Source: Bacteroidota bacterium
GTDB lineage: Bacteria > Bacteroidota > Bacteroidia > Bacteroidales > Prolixibacteraceae
Direction of reading: 5' to 3'
Length of the DNA: 64,000 nt
NCBI GenBank assembly: GCA_030698405.1
Contig: JAUYMU010000056.1
Span: 29,344-93,343 of the forward strand
The notes under the pieces were generated by a model that saw nothing but the letters and a program-made list of their open reading frames with translations, had not been told where the DNA came from and searched no databases. The translations under genes were made by a program, and so were the position numbers. Of the stretch, positions 26,494 through 33,215 are shown one piece after another (within the stretch, counting starts at the first letter, position 1; every line of letters starts with the position of its first letter).

Positions 26494-27663
26494 TTATTCA
26501 TCTAAGCCAATAATTGGAACCCTTTTAAACGGTTTGCTGCGGTCAAAAAGGTATCGCATTGTGTAGTGCGTTTTTACATGAACACCGCCAACTGACTTAT
26601 ACAGAGCAATAATTTTCGGATTAAAGTCGCCCGCCCACGACATTTCGACTTCCTTGTATTCAGGTTTGTGTTTCATGAATTTATCCTGATGCCAGAAAAT
26701 TGCCGATTCGATGCCTGATTTTTGATATTTGGGTGTCACTCCCATGATCAAAATACGGGTGCGGGTCATTACTTTTGTGCGTTTGTAATACAGGAACTTC
26801 AGGATACTGACGAAATTCAGCTTACCGTTTAGCTTTTTCAGGATTTGGTTGATATCGGGAATCATCACAAACAATGCAATCGGAACGCCATCGTGATAGG
26901 CATACCAGACCATTTCAGGATCGATAATGGATTTTGCTGTTTTTATGAAATCACGGATTTCATCTTTGTCGAGTGGCTGAAAATGTTCGTGAAAACGCCA
27001 GGCTTCGTCGTAGATATAGCAAAAATCGTCGATGAATTTTTCGATTTTGTCAAACGATAAATGCTCGAAGGTGTATCCTGGTTTTTTTGCCACCCATTCA
27101 GCAATTTTCCAGAAACGCTCCGGAAAGGGTTTGCTGTAATCCAAATGGTAACTGTATTGCTCAAAATATACTTCAAAGCCATATTGCCTGAACAACCCGA
27201 CGTAATAGGGCGGATTGTATGGCATTCCAAATCCCTGATGCATAAATCCATCGGCCAGCAATCCCCAGTTCATGTAGTTTTCGCCAAAATTAACCGGGCC
27301 GTCCATGGCTTCTATTTCATGTTTCTTCAGCCATTCGCGCGCTGCATCGAACAACATTTTTGCGGCTTCGTAATTATTTACACATTCAAAAAAGCCACAT
27401 CCACCGGTGGGCTGTTCAAATGTGTGAACCTTCTTCTGATTAAAAAAAGCTCCGATCCGACCCAGCAGTTGCCCTTTTTCATCTTTCAGAACAAAGCGAA
27501 TTGCATCACCGGTTTTGAACGACGGATTTTTTTCAGGGGTAAATACATCTTCAACCATTCCGTGCAACGGGCTGGGCCAGTTCGGATCGTTTTTATAGAT
27601 GAGGTGCGGAACCTCGTGAAATTGCTTTCGGGTTTGTTTATCAGTGACTTTTATGATTTGCAT
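26494..27663 (-). CDS. GNAT-like protein (YghO-type), copy 2
   Basis: 389 residues. It starts MQIIKVTDKQTRKQFHEVPH and continues with KNPSFKTGDAIRFVL, FFECVNNYEAAKMLFDAA, MDGPVNFGENYMNWGLL and a C-terminal acetyltransferase-like half containing ILIMGVTPKYQKSGIESAIF. This layout is found in a family of about 380-residue proteins related to N-acetyltransferases (YghO-like), with unknown substrate. It lies 78 bases downstream of a close paralogue (27742-28905), clearly a tandem duplication. Cytoplasmic, no signal peptide. Confidence 0.85.
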   Translation of the reverse strand: MQIIKVTDKQTRKQFHEVPHLIYKNDPNWPSPLHGMVEDVFTPEKNPSFKTGDAIRFVLKDEKGQLLGRIGAFFNQKKVHTFEQPTGGCGFFECVNNYEAAKMLFDAAREWLKKHEIEAMDGPVNFGENYMNWGLLADGFMHQGFGMPYNPPYYVGLFRQYGFEVYFEQYSYHLDYSKPFPERFWKIAEWVAKKPGYTFEHLSFDKIEKFIDDFCYIYDEAWRFHEHFQPLDKDEIRDFIKTAKSIIDPEMVWYAYHDGVPIALFVMIPDINQILKKLNGKLNFVSILKFLYYKRTKVMTRTRILIMGVTPKYQKSGIESAIFWHQDKFMKHKPEYKEVEMSWAGDFNPKIIALYKSVGGVHVKTHYTMRYLFDRSKPFKRVPIIGLDE

Positions 27664-27741
27664 GGCTTTTTTGATTTTGTGTTCAATTTACGATGTTTCT
27701 GGCATACATTGACTAAGTAAAAAGGCTGATTTTATTATGCT

Positions 27742-28905
27742 TTATTCAATGATTGGGAGCCGTTCGAAAGGCTTGTTGCGATCGAACAAATAACGCAATG
27801 TTTCGTGAGTTTTGGCGTATTTACTCCCGACTGAATCAAAAAGCTTTATCATTTTCGGATTAAAATCGCCTACCCAGCTCAATTCCACCTCTTTGTACCA
27901 TGATTTTTTCAGCATCACCTGCCGGAGTTGCCAGAAAATACCCGACTCAATTCCGGTACCCTGAAATTTAGGTATTACACCCATTACCAATACCCTGCAT
28001 CGGGTCATTGTTTTTCTCTGCCGAAGGTAAAGCAGTTTCAAAATATTGAACAGACTCAGTTTTCCGCTTTTCAGGTGTTTGAAAATTTGGTTCATGTCTG
28101 GAATCATCATGAAAAATGCAATTGGTTCCTCTTTATAATAAACAAACCAGATGAATTCTTCTTCGATCAGCATTTTTGCATCCTTGATAAGCGATTGTAA
28201 ATCCTTGCGGTCGATGGGTTTGTAATTCGTATGTTTTCCCCATGCATTCTGATGGATGGTTAAAAAATCGTCGATGCACCGGTCTTGCTCCTTGAATGAG
28301 AAGGTTTTGTAATGAAAGTCTTTCTTCTTTGCAACCCATTCAGCAATTTTCCAAAACCGGTCGGGCAAATCGGGACTGGAAATGTCTAAATGAAAACTGA
28401 ATTGCTTGTAATAAGTTTGAAATCCGTATTTTTCGAAAAGCCGTTTGTAATAGGTTGGATTGTATTGCATTCCGAAACCCTGTTGCTGAAATCCATCGAC
28501 CAGCAAACCCCAGTTAAAAAAGTTTTCGCCGAAATTTACCGGACCGTCCATTGCCGTGAAACCTTCATTTTTCAGCCAATCACGGGCGGTATCGAAAAGA
28601 AGACACGCTGCTTCATCATTGTCGAAACATTCAAAAAAACCAATAAATCCAACCTGTTCGCTACCTTCCTCTATTTTGCTGCGATCATAAAATGCTGCGA
28701 TTCGGCCAAGCGTTTTTCCTTTATCTGTAACCAACCAACGACGTGCATCGCCCTGCAGAAAACCAGTATTCTTCTGAGGATCAAAAATGTTCTCGATCAT
28801 TATCCCCAAAGGAGGAACCCAATTCTGATCCTTCATATAAATAAATATTGGCAGCTCATGGAATGCGGCAATTGTTTTTTCATTCTCAACCTGAATAATC
28901 TCCAT
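27742..28905 (-). CDS. GNAT-like protein (YghO-type), copy 1
   Basis: 387 residues, paralogous along its whole length to the next gene: MEIIQVENEKTIAAFHELPI at the start, MDGPVNFGENFFNWGLL in the middle, and VLVMGVIPKFQGTGIESGIF in the C-terminal GNAT-like part. The glycine-containing GVxPKxQxxGIES loop is where acyl-CoA would bind in GNAT proteins. Substrate unknown. Upstream, TTG-N18-TACTTTCG is a near-consensus promoter. Conservation of both copies suggests both are functional. Confidence 0.85.
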   Translation of the reverse strand: MEIIQVENEKTIAAFHELPIFIYMKDQNWVPPLGIMIENIFDPQKNTGFLQGDARRWLVTDKGKTLGRIAAFYDRSKIEEGSEQVGFIGFFECFDNDEAACLLFDTARDWLKNEGFTAMDGPVNFGENFFNWGLLVDGFQQQGFGMQYNPTYYKRLFEKYGFQTYYKQFSFHLDISSPDLPDRFWKIAEWVAKKKDFHYKTFSFKEQDRCIDDFLTIHQNAWGKHTNYKPIDRKDLQSLIKDAKMLIEEEFIWFVYYKEEPIAFFMMIPDMNQIFKHLKSGKLSLFNILKLLYLRQRKTMTRCRVLVMGVIPKFQGTGIESGIFWQLRQVMLKKSWYKEVELSWVGDFNPKMIKLFDSVGSKYAKTHETLRYLFDRNKPFERLPIIE

Positions 28906-28966
28906 AAATCGCTTCTGGTTTTTCGTTTGTCAGGCCGAAAGTAATATTAATAGGTCGAAAACAAAA

Positions 28967-28986
28967 ACAGGAACCGAAGTCCCTGT
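28967..28986 (-). terminator. UUCG-tetraloop terminator of the RES/Xre pair
   Basis: On the minus strand ACAGGGAC-UUCG-GUUCCUGU is followed by TTTTTGTTTT. One position is a G.U wobble only on this strand, so the RNA is made from the minus strand. Nearly identical to the terminator at 33168-33187. Confidence 0.85.
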
Positions 28987-28999
28987 AAATATTCAGTAG

Positions 29000-29467
29000 C
29001 TATAAATTGTCTTTCGTAACCCGTCTGTCGAATATAAATGGTTTGGCGCTGATCACTTTGCAAAATTTTATTTCCGGGTGAAGAGGGTTTAGTATAATAT
29101 TGTATTCATCGGGAATAATCACTGAAGGTACTTTGAGCGCTAAGAATTCTTTCCCCTGCAAAAAGTATGTGCCGTAAATAACTGTTTCATTAGCAAATGG
29201 AAAGCTGTCCCATCCCTTCACCAAAATTTTTTGCGGAACTGTTTGAATTTCTATCCCGTCAGGAATCTCAATTTTAACAAGTAGCAGATTATTTGGGAGA
29301 TTCTCAAAGCTTGCTACATGAACAATCTTTTCCCACGCTGCCAAAGAGGCATGTTCAGAAGTGTAGATAACTAAATTGCCTTTTTTGTGCCACCTTCCGG
29401 GACCAAAAAGTCCGCCCATTCCATCCAATGCGGAATGTTCTTTTTTTGCAATCCGGTAAACGAACAT
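29000..29467 (-). CDS. RES-domain toxin
   Basis: 155 residues. VYRIAKKEHSALDGMGGLFG, GPGRWHKKGNLVIYTSEHAS and SLAAWEKIVH contain the Arg, Tyr and Glu positions of RES-domain proteins, which resemble ADP-ribosyltransferases and act by consuming NAD+ or by modifying a cellular target. It is the second gene of a pair with an Xre-type antitoxin; the start overlaps the antitoxin stop. Length is normal for the family. Confidence 0.88.
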   Translation of the reverse strand: MFVYRIAKKEHSALDGMGGLFGPGRWHKKGNLVIYTSEHASLAAWEKIVHVASFENLPNNLLLVKIEIPDGIEIQTVPQKILVKGWDSFPFANETVIYGTYFLQGKEFLALKVPSVIIPDEYNIILNPLHPEIKFCKVISAKPFIFDRRVTKDNL

Positions 29468-29853
29468 CAGGCTGAGAATCCGTATTCAATGGCATTCAAT
29501 TCATCCAGAACAAGCTGTATTCCTGAAAATGTATCGAGGTATGAAACAGGCTTTTCCCCACCCATTGCCGGATTTACTGAATTCAACCAATTATGGAATT
29601 TGTCCCGGTTACCGAAGGTATCAATTCCTGATTTGAAGAGTTTTGCAATGTACAAAGCTCGTTCCGACGGTCCAGGCGCAATAAGTTGTGACAATTCCTT
29701 TTCCTGAATAGACCGCGTTGAAATCCTTAAATACGAGCTAAGTTCTTTCAATGTTAATCCGGATTCGCGGGCAATAGACAAAAGCGTGGATTTTTGAATG
29801 CCTTTTCTTGCTCCGGTCAGGAATTCTTTTTCTGAAATTTCAAGTGCTTTCAT
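29467..29853 (-). CDS. Xre/MbcA/ParS-type antitoxin
   Basis: 128 residues. The N-terminal half is an Xre-like helix-turn-helix (GLTLKELSSYLRISTRSIQ, about 30-50); the C-terminal DUF2384/MbcA-ParS toxin-binding half ends with GEKPVSYLDTFSGIQLV, where the terminal residues would plug the toxin active site. It both neutralises the RES toxin and represses the operon; a perfect inverted repeat lies just upstream. Confidence 0.9.
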   Translation of the reverse strand: MKALEISEKEFLTGARKGIQKSTLLSIARESGLTLKELSSYLRISTRSIQEKELSQLIAPGPSERALYIAKLFKSGIDTFGNRDKFHNWLNSVNPAMGGEKPVSYLDTFSGIQLVLDELNAIEYGFSA

Positions 29854-29862
29854 ATCAAATCG

Positions 29863-29894
29863 GAATTTATTCGCACGAATATACGAATAAATTC
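29863..29894. promoter_or_regulatory. operator-like inverted repeat of the RES/Xre pair
   Basis: GAATTTATTCG and CGAATAAATTC, perfect 11-bp arms ten bases apart, begin ten bases before the antitoxin start. Likely binding site for Xre autorepression. Confidence 0.6.
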
Positions 29895-30132
29895 AGTTTC
29901 CGAATAGCTCATCAACTTTTTTGTAAAAATCAGTTGCTTCACCAAGATATTTACCAACGATTGCACCTTCCGGATTGACAATTATTTTGGTTGGATAACC
30001 TTCTATTCCATAGGTTGTTGGCAATTTTTCATCTTCGTTCAGCAGATTTACCCAATTCATCCGGTACTTTTTAATTGCAGCTTTCCATCGACTTTCGGAA
30101 TCGCGGCATGCGATGCTGACAAACTCAAACAC
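29893..30132 (-). pseudogene. C-terminal remnant of a TlpA-like thioredoxin protein
   Basis: 79 codons from a GTG: FEFVSIACRDSESRWKAAI, then WVNLLNE, YGIEGYPTKIIVNPEGAIVG with the cis-Pro of the thioredoxin fold. The N-terminal half with the CxxC active site is missing; the frame stays open upstream for only about 12 codons before a stop. It has no plausible start signal, so it is most likely a truncated gene. Its 3' end overlaps the Xre operator repeat. Confidence 0.7.
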
Positions 30133-30220
30133 GTTGGATTCATAAAATCCCCGGATATTTGCAGCTACTTATTTAATTCCTATTTTTGAACTGTTGTAGC
30201 AATACAACTCATTTTTGACA

Positions 30221-30271
30221 ATGATTAAAGCTGCCGGTAATGGAGACGCACCAAAGCTGGCGGCTTTTTAA
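30221..30271 (+). repeat. terminator-like hairpin at the left side of the RAYT locus
   Basis: AAAGCTGCCGG pairs with CTGGCGGCTTT and is followed by TTTAA. A related hairpin with the same GCTGCCGG and GCACCA pieces ends the RAYT gene (31124-31167), so the transposase is bracketed by two versions. No plus-strand gene precedes it. Confidence 0.5.
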
Positions 30272-30282
30272 AAGTCTAAGCA

Positions 30283-30362
30283 ATTCCGAGTCCGACTTGA
30301 AGTCGGGCCCGGAATTTAAATCCAGTTGAAGTCCGAGCGCGACTTAAAGTCGCACCCGGACT
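30283..30362. repeat. two REP palindromes upstream of the RAYT gene
   Basis: REP a (30283-30315) has core CCGAGTCCGACTT / AAGTCGGGCCCGG; REP b (30331-30362) has GTCCGAGCGCGACTT / AAGTCGCACCCGGAC. Both are imperfect palindromes of about 30 bases with a two- to four-base loop. They lie 30-100 bases upstream of the transposase. Confidence 0.9.
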
Positions 30363-30391
30363 ATTAAAGGTAAAATCACAAAATATCTGAT

Positions 30392-31171
30392 ATGCAATTC
30401 GAATCCGGTCATATCTATCACATCTACAATCAAGGCAACAATCACCAAAAGATATTTCATGATCGTGAGAACTACCTCTTTTTTCTCCGAAAAATCAGAA
30501 CACACATACTTCCCTTTGCTGATATTTTAGCCTGGTGTTTAATGCCCAATCACTTTCATTTGATGGTGTATGTAAATCATACTGAAGTTGATGAGCAATT
30601 GATAGCTAATAATCCGGGCCCGACTATAAGTCGGACTCGGATTGATACCACACTGGCAGCAATTCCGGGCCCGACTCTAAGTAGCACTCGGAATCTCATC
30701 AGCTTCAACAAGTCGATTGGCATTATGCTCGCGTCTTATACAAGGGCAATAAATAACCAATTCAATTGGAGCGGATCGCTTTTCCGATCCGAAACAAAAG
30801 CCGTATGCTTGATGGAAGTAAAAGGCATTTCTCCGGCTTGGGTCACCAGTATGGGAATTACTCAAATTACAGTTCACGACCCTGATTTGGATTATCCGAA
30901 TGTCTGTTTTAATTATATCCTGAATAATCCGGTGAAAGATAAACTGGTTTCAAAACCTGAAGATTGGGAATTTTCGTCGTTTTCAGATTTCATTGGAAAC
31001 AGAAACGGAAGTTTGATCAGCAAAAAACGAATTGAGGAATTTGGTCTTCGATGGCTTTGGATAAGTATAATTAAGTCCGAGTCCGACTTTGAGTCGGGCC
31101 CGGACTCTTTTCATGCAAAAATTAAGCTGCCGGCCAGAAGATGCACCAGGCCGACAGCTTTTCTAATCTAA
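30392..31171 (+). CDS. REP-associated tyrosine transposase (RAYT, IS200-like)
   Basis: 259 residues. The Y1-transposase start HIYHIYNQGNNHQKIF, the HUH motif in MPNHFHLMVY (about 48-57) and the later CFNYILNNPVKDKL are diagnostic for the RAYT group. These single-strand transposases act on REP palindromes. Two REP units lie inside the reading frame and are translated (PGPTISRTR, PGPTLSSTR at about 77-100), and a third forms part of the C-terminal tail (KSESDFESGPDS), followed by a terminator hairpin. The tail after about residue 227 is therefore not ancestral protein. Activity is uncertain because of these insertions, but the frame remains open. Confidence 0.9.
   Translation: MQFESGHIYHIYNQGNNHQKIFHDRENYLFFLRKIRTHILPFADILAWCLMPNHFHLMVYVNHTEVDEQLIANNPGPTISRTRIDTTLAAIPGPTLSSTRNLISFNKSIGIMLASYTRAINNQFNWSGSLFRSETKAVCLMEVKGISPAWVTSMGITQITVHDPDLDYPNVCFNYILNNPVKDKLVSKPEDWEFSSFSDFIGNRNGSLISKKRIEEFGLRWLWISIIKSESDFESGPDSFHAKIKLPARRCTRPTAFLI
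30612..30694. repeat. two REP palindromes inside the RAYT reading frame
   Basis: REP c (30612-30643; CCGGGCCCGACT / AGTCGGACTCGG) and REP d (30661-30694; CCGGGCCCGACTCTAAGTAG and then CACTCGG) lie in-frame within the transposase gene, adding about 25 residues without a stop codon. Confidence 0.9.
31075..31105. repeat. REP palindrome in the RAYT 3' end
   Basis: GTCCGAGTCCGACTT / GAGTCGGGCCCGGAC. It forms part of the translated C-terminal tail of the transposase. Confidence 0.9.
31124..31167 (+). terminator. terminator-like hairpin ending the RAYT gene
   Basis: AAGCTGCCGGCC pairs with GGCCGACAGCTT and is followed by TTCTAA. It overlaps the last 14 codons of the RAYT frame, again suggesting that the original stop lay earlier. 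Confidence 0.6.
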
Positions 31172-31210
31172 CTAACAGAACTTTTCTAATTCGTTTGGCT
31201 TACCTTTGCT

Positions 31211-32440
31211 TTATTCATGAACACTTTTTCCTCCGGTAAGCTTTACTATTTGTGGGTTTATCCAGTTACTCCAATTGCCTTGCGAAAACTTCGCTGATTT
31301 AGATACATCACCTGCAAAATATACAGTTTCATCAGAATTTAAAGTTGACAGGGTAATGTGATAAACTTTTGCGTCTCTCAACTTTCCGCGAATCTCATCA
31401 ATACGTTTGTATGGAATTGACTCATCAATCCGAAGGTGAATCCAATCGTTGCTGGCTTTTCCCCATTCTTTTCCTTTATTGACGATTTCGTCAAGTGTAC
31501 AAAGTTTGTTATCGATGTAATTGCCATCCTTTCTGATTTCAAATAACCGACCTGACTGCGAGCTTTGTGTTTCCGGAGCAGCTTTGGGTGCTTCAACAAC
31601 TTTTTCAGGTACGCTGTCGTTTGCGGGAACTTTTTCGCTCCTGTTGCCGAAAGCCATCAGCAACAGGGCAAGCAATGGGAGAAAGGTCGCCACCTTCCAA
31701 CGCCATGCTTTACTGGTTTTTTGTTTGTTCATCATGGTAATTCGTTTTTTAATTTGACAATGATTAAAACTGTTTGCAAGGGCGAACCGCCTTGGTCCGA
31801 CTCCTTTTTGAATAACGAGTAATTGGTATTGAGTTGCATCGATGCCTGAATGAAGGGTTTGCTCGTCGGCCTGAAACTCGTGGATTCCTTTCAGGTCGCC
31901 AATTAGCGCATAAACCGCAGGATTAAACCAATGAATAGTTCTGACCAGTTCGAGCAGCAAAAGATCGTAAAAATGATTCAGCCTAATGTGAGCCTGTTCG
32001 TGCGCCAGAATGGCCGAACCATGCAAATTGTAATCAGTTTGAGAAATAACCACCGAGCGACCAAAAGCAAAACTGGGCACGTCGCGGTCAACAATCAGCA
32101 ACCGGTAGCCGTCCATTTGGTGGACTGTCGCTTTGCGCGAAAGCAAGAAGATCTGGATAACATTCCGGATAAAAAGCAAGAAAGCAACGAGCACACCGGC
32201 CAGATATAAATACCGGAGCAAAGTTTCCAAGGGAATCGTCAGCTCGTTTGTTGCGGGTGTTGACTCGCTGACAGGTTGCTGAACCTCAAAAGATGTTGCA
32301 TTTTCTGTTATGTGTAGGTTTTGAATTTGTATTTTATTTTCCGAGAATTCAGGAATTAGCTCAACATGCACGGGCGTTTGCATCAGTTGCGGCAACTGCA
32401 CCAGCGGAACAATTACCGAAGCTACCACAATTGTTAGCAA
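31211..32440 (-). CDS. BlaR1/MecR1-like M56 peptidase, 5' end disrupted by a REP
   Basis: About 409 residues from a TTG. Membrane helices at about 1-20 and 70-90, then the zinc-protease motif HEQAH (in ILAHEQAHIRLNHFYDLL), HWFNPAVYALIGDLKGIHEF with the third ligand, then another helix and a periplasmic tail; there is no penicillin-binding domain. The family cleaves the BlaI-type repressor after sensing a signal. In-frame homology continues upstream of the TTG (QETSFAVNRVTLL), as in family members, but stops exactly at a REP element (32473-32504); the first membrane helix, about 30 residues, is lost. Function is doubtful unless a new start suffices. Confidence 0.8.
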   Translation of the reverse strand: MLTIVVASVIVPLVQLPQLMQTPVHVELIPEFSENKIQIQNLHITENATSFEVQQPVSESTPATNELTIPLETLLRYLYLAGVLVAFLLFIRNVIQIFLLSRKATVHQMDGYRLLIVDRDVPSFAFGRSVVISQTDYNLHGSAILAHEQAHIRLNHFYDLLLLELVRTIHWFNPAVYALIGDLKGIHEFQADEQTLHSGIDATQYQLLVIQKGVGPRRFALANSFNHCQIKKRITMMNKQKTSKAWRWKVATFLPLLALLLMAFGNRSEKVPANDSVPEKVVEAPKAAPETQSSQSGRLFEIRKDGNYIDNKLCTLDEIVNKGKEWGKASNDWIHLRIDESIPYKRIDEIRGKLRDAKVYHITLSTLNSDETVYFAGDVSKSAKFSQGNWSNWINPQIVKLTGGKSVHE

Positions 32441-32472
32441 GGTAACCCGGTTGACTGCAAACGAAGTTTCTT

Positions 32473-32504
32473 GTCCGGGTGCGACTCGAAGTCGCGCTCG
32501 GACT
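32473..32504. repeat. REP palindrome in the blaR1-like 5' end
   Basis: GTCCGGGTGCGACT / AGTCGCGCTCGGAC with CGA between. Its left edge touches the last recognisable codons of the M56 gene. Confidence 0.9.
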
Positions 32505-32536
32505 GCGATTATTTAATTCCGAGTTCCACTTAGTTC

Positions 32537-32569
32537 ATTCCGGGCCCGACTTGAAGTCGGACTCGGAAT
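32537..32569. repeat. REP palindrome right after the blaI stop
   Basis: ATTCCGGGCCCGACTT / AAGTCGGACTCGGAAT, two bases from the blaI stop codon. A decayed half unit (ATTCCGAGTTCCACTTAG) lies at 32515-32532 between the two REPs. Confidence 0.9.
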
Positions 32570-32571
32570 GT

Positions 32572-32940
32572 TTACAAATCCTTTTTCGCGTTCTCGGCCT
32601 GCCTGATCAGTTCCTGAATTTCTTCCAGCGAGATTTTTTCTTCCTGCACAAACATCGAAACCACCGAGGCATACGATTGATTGAAGTATTTACCCACCAT
32701 ACTTTTCAGAGTGTTTCGGCTGAATTCCTCGCGCGAGATAACCGCAAAATACCGGTGCGTATTTCCAAACTGTTCGTGGCCGACAAAACCTTTTTCTTCG
32801 AGTCCGCGCACAATAGTCGAAATGGTGTTGTAGTGCGGTTTGGGGTCTGTCAACAGGTCGATAACCTCTTTGACAAACAGGGAACCTTTTTCCCAAAAGA
32901 TTTCCATAATTTCTTCTTCACGATTGGTAAGATGCTTCAT
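32572..32940 (-). CDS. BlaI/MecI-family transcriptional repressor
   Basis: 122 residues, full length. Winged helix: LTNREEEIMEIFWEKGSLFV, then HYNTISTIVRGLEEKGFVG (recognition helix, about 37-55), and a C-terminal dimerisation part (SRNTLKSMVGKYFNQSYASVV). It would repress its own promoter and that of the M56 gene until the peptidase cleaves it. A 38-base compound palindrome overlaps its promoter. The normal blaI-blaR1 coupling has been broken by two REPs between the genes. Confidence 0.93.
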   Translation of the reverse strand: MKHLTNREEEIMEIFWEKGSLFVKEVIDLLTDPKPHYNTISTIVRGLEEKGFVGHEQFGNTHRYFAVISREEFSRNTLKSMVGKYFNQSYASVVSMFVQEEKISLEEIQELIRQAENAKKDL

Positions 32941-32957
32941 AGTTGTAAAGCTTTGCT

Positions 32958-32986
32958 CAAATATAACTATATTTTTTAGTTTGCAA
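32958..32986 (-). promoter_or_regulatory. promoter of the blaI-like gene
   Basis: Minus strand: TTG (32984-32986), 18 bases, TATATTTG (32958-32965). The -33 element is inside the central palindrome of the predicted operator, so bound repressor would block RNA polymerase. Confidence 0.75.
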
Positions 32987-33002
32987 ACTATTCTTTATAG
33001 TT
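32965..33002. promoter_or_regulatory. predicted BlaI operator, compound palindrome
   Basis: AACTATA-N5-TAGTTTGCAAACTA-N5-TATAGTT is symmetric over 38 bases with a perfect 14-base centre. The overlap with the -33 and upstream promoter region fits autorepression by the adjacent BlaI-type protein. Confidence 0.65.
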
Positions 33003-33067
33003 TATTTACTAAAAATTTTAGTTAGAAAAATTAATAGATTTATAACAACCTGATTTTGCTATGCCAA

Positions 33068-33147
33068 ATTCCGGGCGCGACTTGGAGTCGCACTCGGAAT
33101 CAAAACTATGCCAAATTCCGGGCGCGACTTGAAGTCGCACTCGGAAT
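33068..33147. repeat. two near-identical REP palindromes in direct tandem
   Basis: REP h (33068-33100) and REP i (33115-33147), both ATTCCGGGCGCGACTT / AGTCGCACTCGGAAT, each preceded by the same ATGCCAA, so the repeat unit is 47 bases. They lie between blaI and the Bax inhibitor-1 gene. Confidence 0.92.
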
Positions 33148-33167
33148 CCAAACAACTACAAACAAAA

Positions 33168-33187
33168 ACAGGGACCGAAGTCCCTGT
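33168..33187 (-). terminator. UUCG-tetraloop terminator of the Bax inhibitor-1 gene
   Basis: Minus strand: ACAGGGAC-UUCG-GUCCCUGU followed by TTTTTGTTTG. Same element, including flanking GAATATTT, as at 28967-28986. Confidence 0.9.
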
Positions 33188-33215
33188 AAATATTCTAATT
33201 CAAATTAATTCAGAA

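Noticed and set aside
30214..30231. Sixteen bases shared with the M56 gene (31754-31770), suggesting a gene copy
   Set aside because: A single short AT-rich match can occur by chance in this window and no further homology continues on either side.
28967..33187. CRISPR-like array from the repeated palindromes at 30-33 kb
   Set aside because: Spacing is irregular, repeats are palindromic REPs, some inside genes, and there are no cas genes.
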